Counted from the stretch's first letter, positions 53,160 through 61,470 are shown. The stretch: 64,000 nucleotides of DNA from a bacterium 210820-DFI.6.37 (GCA_020558355.1 JAJCKG010000003.1:1-64000), one strand, 5' to 3'. Made by a program: numbers and translations. Notes: generated by a model from the letters alone, not told the origin.

Positions 53160-53365
53160 TTGAATCCGGCACAAGCCGCTAAGCAAAGCTTTCAGCCGAT
53201 TTCCCCGCGTCCTCTTGGGGTTCTTTGCTTCTTTCACAACTGCCTCAACAGCCGGACTGTATTGCTGCTTGCGGCCATTCTTTAAGACGAATTCATATAC
53301 CCGCACTTCGCTGGGTTCTGAACCAAAGTACCATTTCATTCTTGTATGTCCAATACAAAGTAATG
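53160..53365 (-). pseudogene. Degenerate yjdF fragment joined to an amidohydrolase 3' end
   Basis: The sequence at 53211-53329 is about 88% identical to yjdF at 41757-41880 in the same orientation (protein reading FGSEPSEVRVYEFVLKNG). It then jumps to TACCATTTCATTC..., which matches the amidohydrolase 3' end at 42142-42170 in 28 of 29 bases. The roughly 260 bp between these segments in the intact locus (5' part of yjdF, its riboswitch) are missing. No start codon context or riboswitch remains. The two copies bracket the 11-kb island. Confidence 0.88.
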
Positions 53366-53375
53366 GGAAGTCCGT

Positions 53376-54251
53376 TTACAGCCCTTTACCGCTTAAAAGC
53401 TTCTTTTCAATATATTCAATAAGCTTTTTTGCCGCTGGTGATACTGATTCATTCGCGGTTATGATTCCAATGCTGACTTTTTCTTCTGGTTTAATAGGAA
53501 CAGCAGAAACTTTTCCGCCCCAATTGCCCATTGTCAAATTGTTCATCAAGGTAATGCCCAGGCCGGCTTCCACAAGGCAGAAAGCGGCATATGTGTCATT
53601 GACTGTATATCTTATATTCGGTCTTGTTCCATGCTTTTTAAAATATCTGGCGCTATCGGTGTCTTCTCCAGGATATGGTTCTATGTACGGTTCAGTTTCA
53701 AAGGCTTCAACAGGAACATACCCCTGTTCTTCATATTGGCTTCCCTGCGGCACCCATGCAGTCATAGGGTCATTATACAAGCCAAGCCATTTCCCTTTAG
53801 CCTCTCTTTTGCTTATGACTCCCATATCCACTTGATGCAGTTCAATTGCTTTTGATAATTCAGTGCTGTTTTTATGGATGAACCTTACATCTATATTAGG
53901 GTACGCCGCGGCAAAATCAGCAATTATTTCAGCTAACCACCTGTAATACGCGCCATAAGAAGTGCCAACTGTAACAGCTCCAACATCTAACCCCCTGAGC
54001 TCTGCTGCGATTTGTTCACACTGACTGCTGTAAAAGACCGCGTTACGGATCGACGGTATAAGCATGTTACATTCTTTCGTCGCGCTAACTCCGTTTTTGC
54101 CTCGCTCCAGAAGGGTCAACCCCAGTTCGTCTTCAAGAGAAGCCATCATACGGCTTATGCCGGAAGGTGTATAGCCCAGCTTAGAAGCGGCGGCTGAGAG
54201 ACTTCCTTCATCGATTACTGTCATTAAAACTTTTAACTTATCCTCGATCAT
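53376..54251 (-). CDS. LysR-family transcriptional regulator
   Basis: The 291-residue protein begins with a LysR helix-turn-helix (VLMTVIDEGSLSAAASKLGY, TPSGISRMMASLEDELGL), followed by an effector-binding domain. GAGGAG precedes the ATG. It is divergent from the EamA-type exporter gene, with a perfect 26-bp palindrome between the two starts, and probably regulates it. Confidence 0.88.
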   Translation of the reverse strand: MIEDKLKVLMTVIDEGSLSAAASKLGYTPSGISRMMASLEDELGLTLLERGKNGVSATKECNMLIPSIRNAVFYSSQCEQIAAELRGLDVGAVTVGTSYGAYYRWLAEIIADFAAAYPNIDVRFIHKNSTELSKAIELHQVDMGVISKREAKGKWLGLYNDPMTAWVPQGSQYEEQGYVPVEAFETEPYIEPYPGEDTDSARYFKKHGTRPNIRYTVNDTYAAFCLVEAGLGITLMNNLTMGNWGGKVSAVPIKPEEKVSIGIITANESVSPAAKKLIEYIEKKLLSGKGL

Positions 54252-54325
54252 GTTTCTCCTCTTCTTTGAATTTTATCAAAAATAATGTGCTATATTTTCG
54301 TTTTACTCAATAAGAGTACCACAAT

Positions 54326-54351
54326 ATAATAGTTATGTACATAACTATTAT
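54326..54351. promoter_or_regulatory. 26-bp perfect palindrome between lysR and the exporter gene
   Basis: Half-site ATAATAGTTATGT (and its exact complement) ends 17 bp before the exporter ATG and follows a TATAAT box at 54325-54330, so a bound protein would block initiation. LysR sites are usually shorter and less perfect, so a different repressor is possible. Confidence 0.65.
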
Positions 54352-54368
54352 TCACACAGAGAGATAAA

Positions 54369-55226
54369 ATGGCTAGCTTTACTGATAAGAAATTAAATAA
54401 AAAAACAGCCGAAATACTTCTGGCAGCGTTGATAATCGCAAGAGCCACAGCATATATGTTTTCCAAACTGCTGCTTGAGTCAATGGGACAGTTTACACTT
54501 TTGGGAATAAGGTCCGCAATTGCTTTCGCGTTCCTTGTTGTCGTTTGTTTTAAGACTTTAAAAGAGACCCGAAAAGAAGACGTTCTTTATGGATCTCTCA
54601 TAGGCGCCGCGTTTTTTGTCGTTATGTTCTTTGATCTTGCGGGTCTCAAATACACTTCTTCTGTGTCTGTATCCTTTGAAGAAAACACTGCCGTGGTTAT
54701 TGTGCCTATTATGCTGGCTGTACTTCACCGCAAGCTGCCTTCTAAAAAAACGGTACTGATCTTTATTATAAGCGCCGCGGGAATCATTTTTCTCAGCTTC
54801 AAGCCTGAAGGCTTTGAATTTAATATCGGTGATTTTTGTGGGATGATGGCAGCTATAACATACGCCGCAACAATCATTCTGATTTCAGCCGTTGCAGGCA
54901 AAGCAGACACATTGCGGGTCGGCATCTTTCAGGTCGGCTCAATGGGAATCCTTTCCCTTATCGCCGCGGTTCTGGTTGAAACGCCGGTACTCCCATCTAC
55001 TGGAACAGAATGGATCTATATGCTGTATCTTGCCATCATATGCAGTGTTTTCGGATTTACGCTTCAGCCTTATGCCCAAAGCGGGACCACTGCTGAACGA
55101 GCCGCGATAATGTGCGCTCTAAATCCTGTTACCGCGGCTGTCTTAGGATCTGTATTCCTTGGAGAAGCCCTTACCTTGAAAGGTGTAATAGGGGCAGCGC
55201 TGATTGTTTTTAGTATTGTTATTTAG
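54369..55226 (+). CDS. EamA/DMT-family transporter
   Basis: The 285-residue protein has ten predicted helices in two EamA halves, with LLGIRSAIAFAFLVVVC in the first and MCALNPVTAAVLGSVFLGE in the second, the latter being the family's signature. Members export amino acids, metabolites or drugs. The gene follows the palindromic operator and is divergent from the LysR regulator. Substrate unknown. Confidence 0.88.
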   Translation: MASFTDKKLNKKTAEILLAALIIARATAYMFSKLLLESMGQFTLLGIRSAIAFAFLVVVCFKTLKETRKEDVLYGSLIGAAFFVVMFFDLAGLKYTSSVSVSFEENTAVVIVPIMLAVLHRKLPSKKTVLIFIISAAGIIFLSFKPEGFEFNIGDFCGMMAAITYAATIILISAVAGKADTLRVGIFQVGSMGILSLIAAVLVETPVLPSTGTEWIYMLYLAIICSVFGFTLQPYAQSGTTAERAAIMCALNPVTAAVLGSVFLGEALTLKGVIGAALIVFSIVI

Positions 55227-55361
55227 GCAAGAGCGCCTCGATACTTCCTTGCCCGCGCTGGTTTTGCGCAAAGCCGCGTGAAAACATTCTCTCTACGCTC
55301 CGTAGGTTGATATGGATTCGCCGCGATAGTATACTACGCTTATGAAAAGGAGGCACATCAG

Positions 55362-55946
55362 ATGAATTGTTACATCACAGGCGCCACGATTAAGGCCTTG
55401 CGTGAAAAGCAGCGTTTAACGCAATCCCAATTAGCCGAAAGGCTGTATATCAGCGACAAGACGGTGTCCAAATGGGAAACCGGCAAAGGATTCCCGGATA
55501 TATCCCTGCTGGAGCCGCTGGCCAACGCACTGAAAATATCTCTGCCGGAGCTGCTGTCCGGCCAGCAGATTATAAACGCCAACCGTTCAGCCAATATTAT
55601 GGAGACGAAGCTGTATGTCTGCCCCATCTGCGGGAACGTCCTGCGAGCCACAGGGTCCGCTATGGTATCCTGCTGCGGGATTACCCTTCCGGCCTTAGAA
55701 GCGGAACAGGAAGATGATGACCACCGGCTTATATGTGAACGAAGTGAGGATGAATATTATGTTACTCTCACCCACGCTATGACAAAGGAGCATTCTATTT
55801 CCTTTATCGCCTACTGCACCCAAGAGCGGTTTGAATTCGTAAAGCTTTATCCCGAGGGTAACGCCAAAGCCCGTTTTTTTAGCCGGGGACACGGAAGATT
55901 GTATTGGTACTGCAATCACCACGGGCTATTTATGAAAAAAATTTAG
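55362..55946 (+). CDS. XRE helix-turn-helix fused to a desulfoferrodoxin-like domain
   Basis: Residues 1-70 are a Cro/C1 helix-turn-helix (ALREKQRLTQSQLAERLYIS, KTVSKWETGKGFPDISLLEP). Residues 80-194 resemble superoxide reductase: a desulforedoxin-like pair CPICGN...CCGI, then EYYVTLTHAMTKEHSISFIA and the C-terminal CNHHGLF. The H, H and C ligands of the superoxide-reducing iron site appear partly conserved. It is probably an oxygen- or superoxide-sensing regulator. AAGGAGG precedes the ATG. The next gene, a flavodoxin-like oxidoreductase, follows within 12 bp. Confidence 0.8.
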   Translation: MNCYITGATIKALREKQRLTQSQLAERLYISDKTVSKWETGKGFPDISLLEPLANALKISLPELLSGQQIINANRSANIMETKLYVCPICGNVLRATGSAMVSCCGITLPALEAEQEDDDHRLICERSEDEYYVTLTHAMTKEHSISFIAYCTQERFEFVKLYPEGNAKARFFSRGHGRLYWYCNHHGLFMKKI

Positions 55947-55957
55947 GAAGTGATAAA

Positions 55958-56371
55958 ATGAAAGTTACCATATTTAATGGAAGCCCTGCCGGACCTGGAA
56001 GCGCCACAAACGTAATAGCCGGCGCCTTTTTAAAAGGCGCGGCTTTGGCAGGGGCCGAAATAGAAACTGTCTTTTTAAAGGATTACCAGGTTGCCCATTG
56101 TCAGGGCTGTTTTTCCTGCTGGTTCAAAACTCCGGGGCAGTGTATAATCCCGGACGATATGGAGCCGCTGCTGAAACGATACAGAGAATCAGACCTTGTG
56201 TGTTTTGGCACTCCGATTTACACATGGAATATGACGGCTATGCTTAAGAATTTTATCGACCGGCTGGTACCGTTAAAAAGCCCCAATATCGTAGAATCGC
56301 AGGGGAAATTCGACTTGCGGGATTCAGATATGTCCGTGCGGGATTATGTGGATTGGCTTGGAATGGGCTAA
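55958..56371 (+). CDS. Flavodoxin-like NAD(P)H:FMN oxidoreductase, apparently truncated
   Basis: The product (137 residues from this start) begins MKVTIFNGSPAGPGSATNVI and contains HCQGCFSCWFKTPGQCIIPD and FGTPIYTWNMTAMLKNFIDR, the FMN-binding pattern of the NADPH-dependent FMN reductase family. Family members are usually 180-240 residues; this one stops after DYVDWLGMG, with about 60-100 residues missing, about 85 bp before the palindrome and tRNA-Ser. It may be a decayed gene. It probably shares a transcript with the XRE-desulfoferrodoxin gene. Confidence 0.7.
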   Translation: MKVTIFNGSPAGPGSATNVIAGAFLKGAALAGAEIETVFLKDYQVAHCQGCFSCWFKTPGQCIIPDDMEPLLKRYRESDLVCFGTPIYTWNMTAMLKNFIDRLVPLKSPNIVESQGKFDLRDSDMSVRDYVDWLGMG

Positions 56372-56455
56372 CGCCGTTATCTGTTTGGTTTCAAAAGCGA
56401 AAGGCTTTTCAATTATTGAAAGCGATATAAAATTACGCCAAATGAAAAAGAAAAA

Positions 56456-56479
56456 GGAACGTTGAAATTTCAACGTTCC
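56456..56479 (-). terminator. tRNA-Ser terminator, same 24-bp palindrome as at tRNA-Pro
   Basis: Identical in all 24 bases (half-site GGAACGTTGAAA) to 8752-8775 and likewise located two bases after the encoded CCA. A TTTTTCTTTTT run follows on the minus strand. Confidence 0.85.
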
Positions 56480-56481
56480 AC

Positions 56482-56569
56482 TGGCGGAGGACACGGGACT
56501 CGAACCCGCGGGGCTGTTACACCTTACTCGCTTTCCAGGCGAGCTCCTTAGCCACTCGGTCAATCCTCC
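56482..56569 (-). tRNA. tRNA-Ser, anticodon GGA
   Basis: An 88-base class II tRNA with acceptor GGAGGAT/GTCCTCC (one G-U), anticodon arm CTCGCCTGGAAAGCGAG giving GGA, a long variable arm, T arm GGTTCGAGTCC, discriminator G and encoded CCA. It reads serine UCC/UCU codons. Confidence 0.95.
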
Positions 56570-56713
56570 ATAGCTACCCTAAGCCTGTCTCAAACTGAAA
56601 CGCTTAGCGCACTTAATAATTTACCACAGAACAGGGTTCTTTGCAAGCAGAAAATCTGCTTTTTCCCAAATTTATTCAAATTCTTTTTACAGCTCCTTCT
56701 TTGGACAGCGCTG

Positions 56714-56782
56714 GTCGCCAATATGCTGGTTTTCTTTCAAATGGCGACCCCTTCCGCTTCTTTTCCTCTGATCTGGCGACCC
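56714..56782 (-). repeat. Single heptamer-family unit (locus E)
   Basis: GTCGCCA at 56714, TGGCGACC at 56742 (28 bp on) and TGGCGACC at 56774 (32 bp on): the same three-heptamer geometry as one unit of array A, in the same orientation, but not tandemly repeated. It lies between tRNA-Ser and the thrC terminator. Confidence 0.85.
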
Positions 56783-56860
56783 ACACGCTCCGCTTCCGGC
56801 CGGCTTCTGCCTGGGTCCCGCTTCCGGGTTAGTTCTATTGTCGCCGAAATTTCCTACTTA

Positions 56861-56921
56861 AAAAACGCCTGAAGCAAAGGCGGGTCCGGCGGCGGGCCGG
56901 GGCTTTTTGTCAGGCGTTTTA
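56861..56921 (-). terminator. Terminator after thrC
   Basis: AAAACGCCTGA and TCAGGCGTTTT form the outer stem around a GC-rich inner hairpin, with a T run on the minus strand. Confidence 0.8.
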
Positions 56922-56956
56922 GTCTTTCGTATCTAATGTATAATCACAGCGGCCGT

Positions 56957-58435
56957 TTATTTCAAACAGTTATAAACGGCTTCCGGCATTTCCGGTACAT
57001 CCAGAACGCCTTTATGGCGCACTTCTTTCTTTTCCAGATCCGCAAGTCCTGCCGGGACGCGTACCTTTGTTTCCGCATGAAGCTTTTTCACAGATTCAAA
57101 GCCGTTTTCACCTTTTTCAAGGCCGATGGATTCTACTACGCTATCCGCAAATTTATAGGCGCTTGCGGTGGAGGCCAGCAGAGTCGGCGTCTTGTCGCCT
57201 GTATACGCAATGTAGTCTTCGTAAACTCTGTAAGCAACCGCTGTATGTGTATCCATCAGGTAGCCATGCTTTTTATACATGTTTCCGATCGTTTCATTTG
57301 TGCGCTTTACATCGGCAAATCCGCCGTAGAAGTCATCCAGCGCGTAATTGATTTTCGGGCTTACTGTATATTTCTTATTCTTTTCCAGGCTCTCCATCAG
57401 TTCTTTAATTTCCTCGCCGTTCTGTCCGCTGAGATGATAGAGCAGACGTTCCAGATTGCTGGAAATGAGAATGTCCATAGATGGTGAATTGGTCAGGAAG
57501 AATTCCCGATTGGTATTATATGTTCCTGTATTGATAAAATCCGTCAGAACTTTGTTTTCGTTGGAAGCGCAGATAAACTTCTTTACTGGAATTCCCATCT
57601 GCCCCGCGTAGTAAGCGGCCAGAATGTTTCCAAAGTTTCCAGTCGGAACAACGATATTGATCTTGTCGCCGTTTTTGATCTCACCCCGCTCCACCAGCTT
57701 TATGTAGCCGTAAACATAGTACGCCACCTGCGGCACCAGTCTTCCGATGTTGATGGAATTGGCGGAAGAAAGCTTGCAGTTGATCTCATTAAGCTTTGCT
57801 GCAAACTCACTGTCGTTGAAAATCTTCTTTACTCCGGTCTGGGCGTCGTCAAAGTTTCCGTTAATAGCGAAAACGTGCGTGTTTTCCCCTTCCTGCGTAA
57901 TCATCTGGCGTTCCTGCACCTGGCTCACGCCCTTGTTTGGATAAAATACGATGATCTCCGTTCCCGGAACATCGGCAAAGCCTTCCAGCGCGGCTTTTCC
58001 CGTATCTCCGGAGGTGGCTGTCAGGATGCAGATCTTCCGGTCTTCCTTTTCCTTTTTCATAGCTGTGGTCAGAAGGTATGGCAGAATCGACAGAGCCATA
58101 TCCTTGAAGGCCGCGGTCTTACCGTGATACAGTTCCAAAAAGAACGCGTCTCCCGCCTTAACAACCGGCACGATTTCTTCCTCTTCAAACTTGGAATCAT
58201 AAGCGCCGTCAACACACTTTTGCATTTCTTCATCGGTATAATCTTCAAAGAACGCTTTGATTACACGGAACGCGATCTCCTGATAGGATTTTCCTACCAT
58301 CTCTTCTATTTCAAAAGGAAGCGCCGGGATCTCGTTGGGAACATAAAGACCCTTGTCCTCCGCAATGCCCTGAATAATGGCCTGCGCCGATGTTTTTATG
58401 TATTTGCTTCCTCTTGTACTCTGATAATGTATCAT
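56957..58435 (-). CDS. thrC: Threonine synthase
   Basis: The 492-residue PLP enzyme has the N-terminal YVPNEIPALPFEIEEM region, the PLP lysine in ELYHGKTAAFKDMALS, TATSGDTGKAALEGF for phosphate binding and IVVPTGNFGNILAAYYAG. It converts O-phosphohomoserine to threonine and belongs to the long, yeast-like form of about 490 residues. GGAGGAG precedes the ATG. No other threonine pathway gene is adjacent. Confidence 0.95.
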   Translation of the reverse strand: MIHYQSTRGSKYIKTSAQAIIQGIAEDKGLYVPNEIPALPFEIEEMVGKSYQEIAFRVIKAFFEDYTDEEMQKCVDGAYDSKFEEEEIVPVVKAGDAFFLELYHGKTAAFKDMALSILPYLLTTAMKKEKEDRKICILTATSGDTGKAALEGFADVPGTEIIVFYPNKGVSQVQERQMITQEGENTHVFAINGNFDDAQTGVKKIFNDSEFAAKLNEINCKLSSANSINIGRLVPQVAYYVYGYIKLVERGEIKNGDKINIVVPTGNFGNILAAYYAGQMGIPVKKFICASNENKVLTDFINTGTYNTNREFFLTNSPSMDILISSNLERLLYHLSGQNGEEIKELMESLEKNKKYTVSPKINYALDDFYGGFADVKRTNETIGNMYKKHGYLMDTHTAVAYRVYEDYIAYTGDKTPTLLASTASAYKFADSVVESIGLEKGENGFESVKKLHAETKVRVPAGLADLEKKEVRHKGVLDVPEMPEAVYNCLK

Positions 58436-58487
58436 CTCTATTTATCTCCTCCATGTCATAATGCTTTATTTTATCAAAAAACCCGCT

Positions 58488-59024
58488 CTATTTCAATGCT
58501 TTGGTCACAACATCCACGATTTCATCCACATCGGCAAGCGCGCCTTTCCCCAGATCTCCGCAGGCCAGAAGACTCGCCTTCGGCTCAATGAAGCGATACC
58601 CTCTGTCTGTCAGCGACTGTATATTCTCCTGAACGATTGGATTTTCATACATATTCGTGTTCATAGCAGGCGCGATATAGACAGGCGCCAAGCCCGCCGC
58701 TGCCATTACAACCGTGGAAAGAAAATCATCCGCAATGCCGTGCGCAATTTTTCCGATAATGTTGGCTGTAGCAGGCGCGATCAGCACCAGATCAGCTTTT
58801 TTGGCAAGAGAAATGTGCTTCACTTCGCTGGGGGTAATTTCCTCGAACATGTCCATGTAAACCTTATTCTTACTCAGGGTCTGCAGGGTAAGAGGTGTAA
58901 TAAATCTGCTTCCGCTTTCTGTCAGCAGCACGTCTACATTATGTCCCAGCTTTGTCAGTCTGCTAGTGATTTCCGCGGCTTTGTACGCCGCGATGCTTCC
59001 GGTCACTCCCAGTAATATGTTCAT
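58488..59024 (-). CDS. coaC: Phosphopantothenoylcysteine decarboxylase, stand-alone
   Basis: The 178-residue flavoprotein has ILLGVTGSIAAYKAAEI, the histidine of VKHISLAKKAD, the substrate clamp APAMNTNMYENP and the catalytic-cysteine region LLACGDLGKGALAD. It decarboxylates phosphopantothenoylcysteine in coenzyme A synthesis. In most bacteria this activity is fused to the ligase CoaB; here CoaC and CoaB are separate genes overlapping by 4 bp, as in streptococci and enterococci. Confidence 0.93.
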   Translation of the reverse strand: MNILLGVTGSIAAYKAAEITSRLTKLGHNVDVLLTESGSRFITPLTLQTLSKNKVYMDMFEEITPSEVKHISLAKKADLVLIAPATANIIGKIAHGIADDFLSTVVMAAAGLAPVYIAPAMNTNMYENPIVQENIQSLTDRGYRFIEPKASLLACGDLGKGALADVDEIVDVVTKALK

Positions 59025-59710
59025 TTTCTTTCCTCCAAAACCCGCTTTGCGATCACCCTCGCAATTTCTTCGTTGGTTTCCATCGTATCATAGCTTCCGT
59101 CCCGATGGATCAGATATCCCCGATGCTTTCCTTCCCCGATCTCCGCCAGATCGTTTGCCAGCACAAAGCTGCAGTCATTTTTTTCAAGAAGCGCTTTTCC
59201 CACCCGGATCAGTTCTTCATGAGGAACATGGCTGAGAAGCTTAAAGCCCACCAGGGTTGTTTCCGGGCTGAGTTTTTTGATGCTGCTGATGACCTTTGGC
59301 GACCGCTGCAGGATGATGGTCAGATCGTCAATGCTGGAGCTGATCTTGTTTCCCTCCAGCTTTGTGGTGTCGCCGGACTTGATCTTTTCCAGAGTAGTCA
59401 CTTCTTTCACCATGTAATCGCTAACCGCCATAGCGTGAACCACCACGTCGATCTTCTCCTCTGTCAGAAGCTTTTCCAGCTCCGCCTGCAGATCCCGCGC
59501 TCCGGCCACGGAAATGGCCGTCACTTTCTCCCCTTTTACGGGAAGCGCCCGAAGACCGTGCAAATAGTAGAGCTTATCGATTTCATCCCCGTGATTTTCC
59601 AGGAAGCACTGCCCGATGGTATGGCCCAGCCGTCCTGTGGAAGTGTTGGTAATGGAACGGACATCATCGATCCGTTCGCTGGTTCCCCCTGCTGTAATTA
59701 TAATGTTCAT
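59021..59710 (-). CDS. coaB: Phosphopantothenate-cysteine ligase, stand-alone
   Basis: The 229-residue protein begins MNIIITAGGTSERIDDVRSI, followed by TSTGRLGHTIGQ and the VHAMAVSDYMV motif, as in stand-alone CoaB of Streptococcus-type genomes. It joins phosphopantothenate to cysteine using a nucleotide triphosphate (CTP in most bacterial enzymes). It precedes coaC with a 4-bp ATGA-type overlap and follows the VOC-family gene by 15 bp. Confidence 0.92.
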   Translation of the reverse strand: MNIIITAGGTSERIDDVRSITNTSTGRLGHTIGQCFLENHGDEIDKLYYLHGLRALPVKGEKVTAISVAGARDLQAELEKLLTEEKIDVVVHAMAVSDYMVKEVTTLEKIKSGDTTKLEGNKISSSIDDLTIILQRSPKVISSIKKLSPETTLVGFKLLSHVPHEELIRVGKALLEKNDCSFVLANDLAEIGEGKHRGYLIHRDGSYDTMETNEEIARVIAKRVLEERK

Positions 59711-59725
59711 CTTTTGCTTTCCCCT

Positions 59726-60091
59726 TTATTTCTTCTGCTCAATAATTTCCAGATTTACGCCGTCTGGGTCATGGATGAAGAAAAACCGCGTATTTGGGTT
59801 TGGCTGCATAGGGCCAGCTGTAATTTCCACGCCCATTTTCTTCATATGCTCCATAGCCGCGTCAAGGTCCTCCACGGAAAGACCGAAGGAAATCCCGTCT
59901 CCATAAGTAGAGGCCTCCGCTCCTTTGACGCAGATCAGCTCGATCTCCGCAAAGCCTTCTGCCATAAAGGCAATTTCCGTATCGGGTCCTGCCGGAAAAC
60001 GGCGCGCCAGTTTCATTCCGATCACTTCTTCATAAAACCGGATGGATGTTTCCAGATCTTTAACGTGTATGGTTGCAAAATTAAATTTCAT
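59726..60091 (-). CDS. VOC-superfamily protein, lactoylglutathione lyase-like
   Basis: The 121-residue protein has the glyoxalase/VOC double fold: FATIHVKDLETSIRFYEEVIG in the first half (listed to its end motif) and MKKMGVEITAGPMQPNPNTR, FFFIHDPDGVNLEIIEQ in the second. The metal ligands His (IHV), Glu (AEIELI) and Glu (NLEIIE) are visible. GGAGG lies six bases before the ATG at 60091. It might detoxify methylglyoxal, but VOC members have many functions. Confidence 0.82.
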   Translation of the reverse strand: MKFNFATIHVKDLETSIRFYEEVIGMKLARRFPAGPDTEIAFMAEGFAEIELICVKGAEASTYGDGISFGLSVEDLDAAMEHMKKMGVEITAGPMQPNPNTRFFFIHDPDGVNLEIIEQKK

Positions 60092-60989
60092 CTTCGACCT
60101 CCTGTATATCTTCAACGTTTCTTTTTAAAAGCGTCTCTCCCTTGGAATTTTCCACTTCCAGAACAGTTTCCCCCGGCTCCGCCGGTTCTATGGCTGTCCG
60201 GTTCTTCCCAAGTGTTCCCAGCTTATAACGGTATATAAATCCGTATTTGTCCTTTGCCTCGACATAAAAATCCGCGTCCGCCTTCAGCGGGGAAACCTTA
60301 TCAGTCCAGCGGAAAGTCTGAGCCGTGTCGTCTTCCGCGAAGTATTCTTCTAAAGCTGCCTTATATAATATTTTATCTCCTGCCCGCGCCAGAATCCAGG
60401 CGGAAGAGAATTCCGGATTGGTTCCGGAAAAATCAAAGGCCGACAACTCCGTGTCTATGTTCACCGCGGATTTATTAAACTGAAGACCTTCATTGAGAAT
60501 CTCCCAGCTTATCCGTGAAGGGCAGAGGGGCTCCATCTCATAGTCCAGCAGCTCTTCCGACCTTGTCATATCCCCGTCTTGTAAGGCCAGGACCGCTGTA
60601 TCAATCGGCTCAAAAACTGAGACTGGGAAAGTACCGGAAAACCTGTTGTCATCCTGCTTTAGTTTGTAGCTTTTATCTCCGATCTTTACCTTTGCTTTGG
60701 TCCCGTTTTTAAATTCGCTGGGCGTCGCGGAAACCTTCAGCTCTATGGTTCCCTTCTCCGTTGAAACCGTATCCTTTCCCCCAAAGGCTACGCTGCTGCC
60801 CGCCAGAATCGAAGGCGCTTCCTGCCTTCCGGTATCGGTAAACTCTGTCTGCTGAGTAGCCAGGCCGGTTTGAATCAGTTCCCGGGTCTGCTGAAGCTGG
60901 CAGATCATCAGAATTCCCACTACAATCAAAACCACTTCGATCGCGGCAGCCGCGGCCAGCCCGCCCAGCAGCAGTTTTTTCTTATCCAT
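60081..60989 (-). CDS. Membrane-anchored extracytoplasmic protein of unknown function
   Basis: The 302-residue protein has one N-terminal membrane segment (LLLGGLAAAAAIEVVLIVVG), a short coiled stretch (QLQQTRELIQTGLATQQTEF), then beta-rich sequence with repeated Ig-like patterns (KVSATPSEFKNGTKAKVKIG). It overlaps the VOC gene by 11 bp. I do not recognise the family; an anchored protein facing the outside is the likely topology. Confidence 0.65.
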   Translation of the reverse strand: MDKKKLLLGGLAAAAAIEVVLIVVGILMICQLQQTRELIQTGLATQQTEFTDTGRQEAPSILAGSSVAFGGKDTVSTEKGTIELKVSATPSEFKNGTKAKVKIGDKSYKLKQDDNRFSGTFPVSVFEPIDTAVLALQDGDMTRSEELLDYEMEPLCPSRISWEILNEGLQFNKSAVNIDTELSAFDFSGTNPEFSSAWILARAGDKILYKAALEEYFAEDDTAQTFRWTDKVSPLKADADFYVEAKDKYGFIYRYKLGTLGKNRTAIEPAEPGETVLEVENSKGETLLKRNVEDIQEVEDEI

Positions 60990-61131
60990 GCTTTCCTCCT
61001 CTGATTATGACAACAAAACATACTTATTTTGTTATTTTACTATACATTTCAGGGAAATACCATATTTATCAGACATATTTTCATGTGGCAAAAGCAGGCG
61101 CAAGGGCCTGGCCGCCGCTGGTTTGTTTCAT

Positions 61132-61188
61132 AAAAAAGCATCTCCTTCTTTCGCCTTTTCTTTGCGGGCAAAATGGAAGAGATGCTTT
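61132..61188 (-). terminator. Terminator-like hairpin in the 60.99-61.27 kb gap
   Basis: AGCATCTC and GAGATGCT arms form a stem with a T run on the minus strand. It lies in a gap without genes, downstream of the small membrane protein gene. Confidence 0.65.
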
Positions 61189-61269
61189 GCGGTGGCTTTG
61201 TTCATGTATTTTGAGCCCTGTTTTAAGGCGGTCATCATAGTGGATTGGATTGAATAAAAAGCGCAACCG

Positions 61270-61470
61270 CTAGCGCTTAAACAGTTTTTTCCACAAATAA
61301 GCGATACTCAGCAGTATCAGTAATACAAACAGGCTTGCAGTGAAACCTGTAAAAGCAGAATATAGTATATCCTCTATTGTTATAGGTCCTGCAGTATTTA
61401 CAAATAAATCACACGATAGGATTATAAAAAAGAATATTAAGATGCCAATAGAAATTTTCTTTTTCGTCAA
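61270..61470 (-). CDS. Small two-helix membrane protein
   Basis: A 66-codon ORF starts at TTG nine bases after a perfect AGGAGG. It has two hydrophobic segments (IGILIFFFIILSCDLFV and FTASLFVLLILLSIAYLW) and a basic C-terminus (KKLFKR). A longer reading frame to 61584 would pass through the ribosome site and lacks support. Its stop overlaps a terminator stem (about 61250-61279). It is divergent from an HTH membrane regulator. Function unknown. Confidence 0.65.
   Translation of the reverse strand: MTKKKISIGILIFFFIILSCDLFVNTAGPITIEDILYSAFTGFTASLFVLLILLSIAYLWKKLFKR

Noticed and set aside
56371..56570. tRNA-Ser as attachment site of an integrated element
   Set aside because: The truncated flavodoxin-like gene nearby is suggestive, but no integrase and no repeat of the tRNA 3' end was found in the window.
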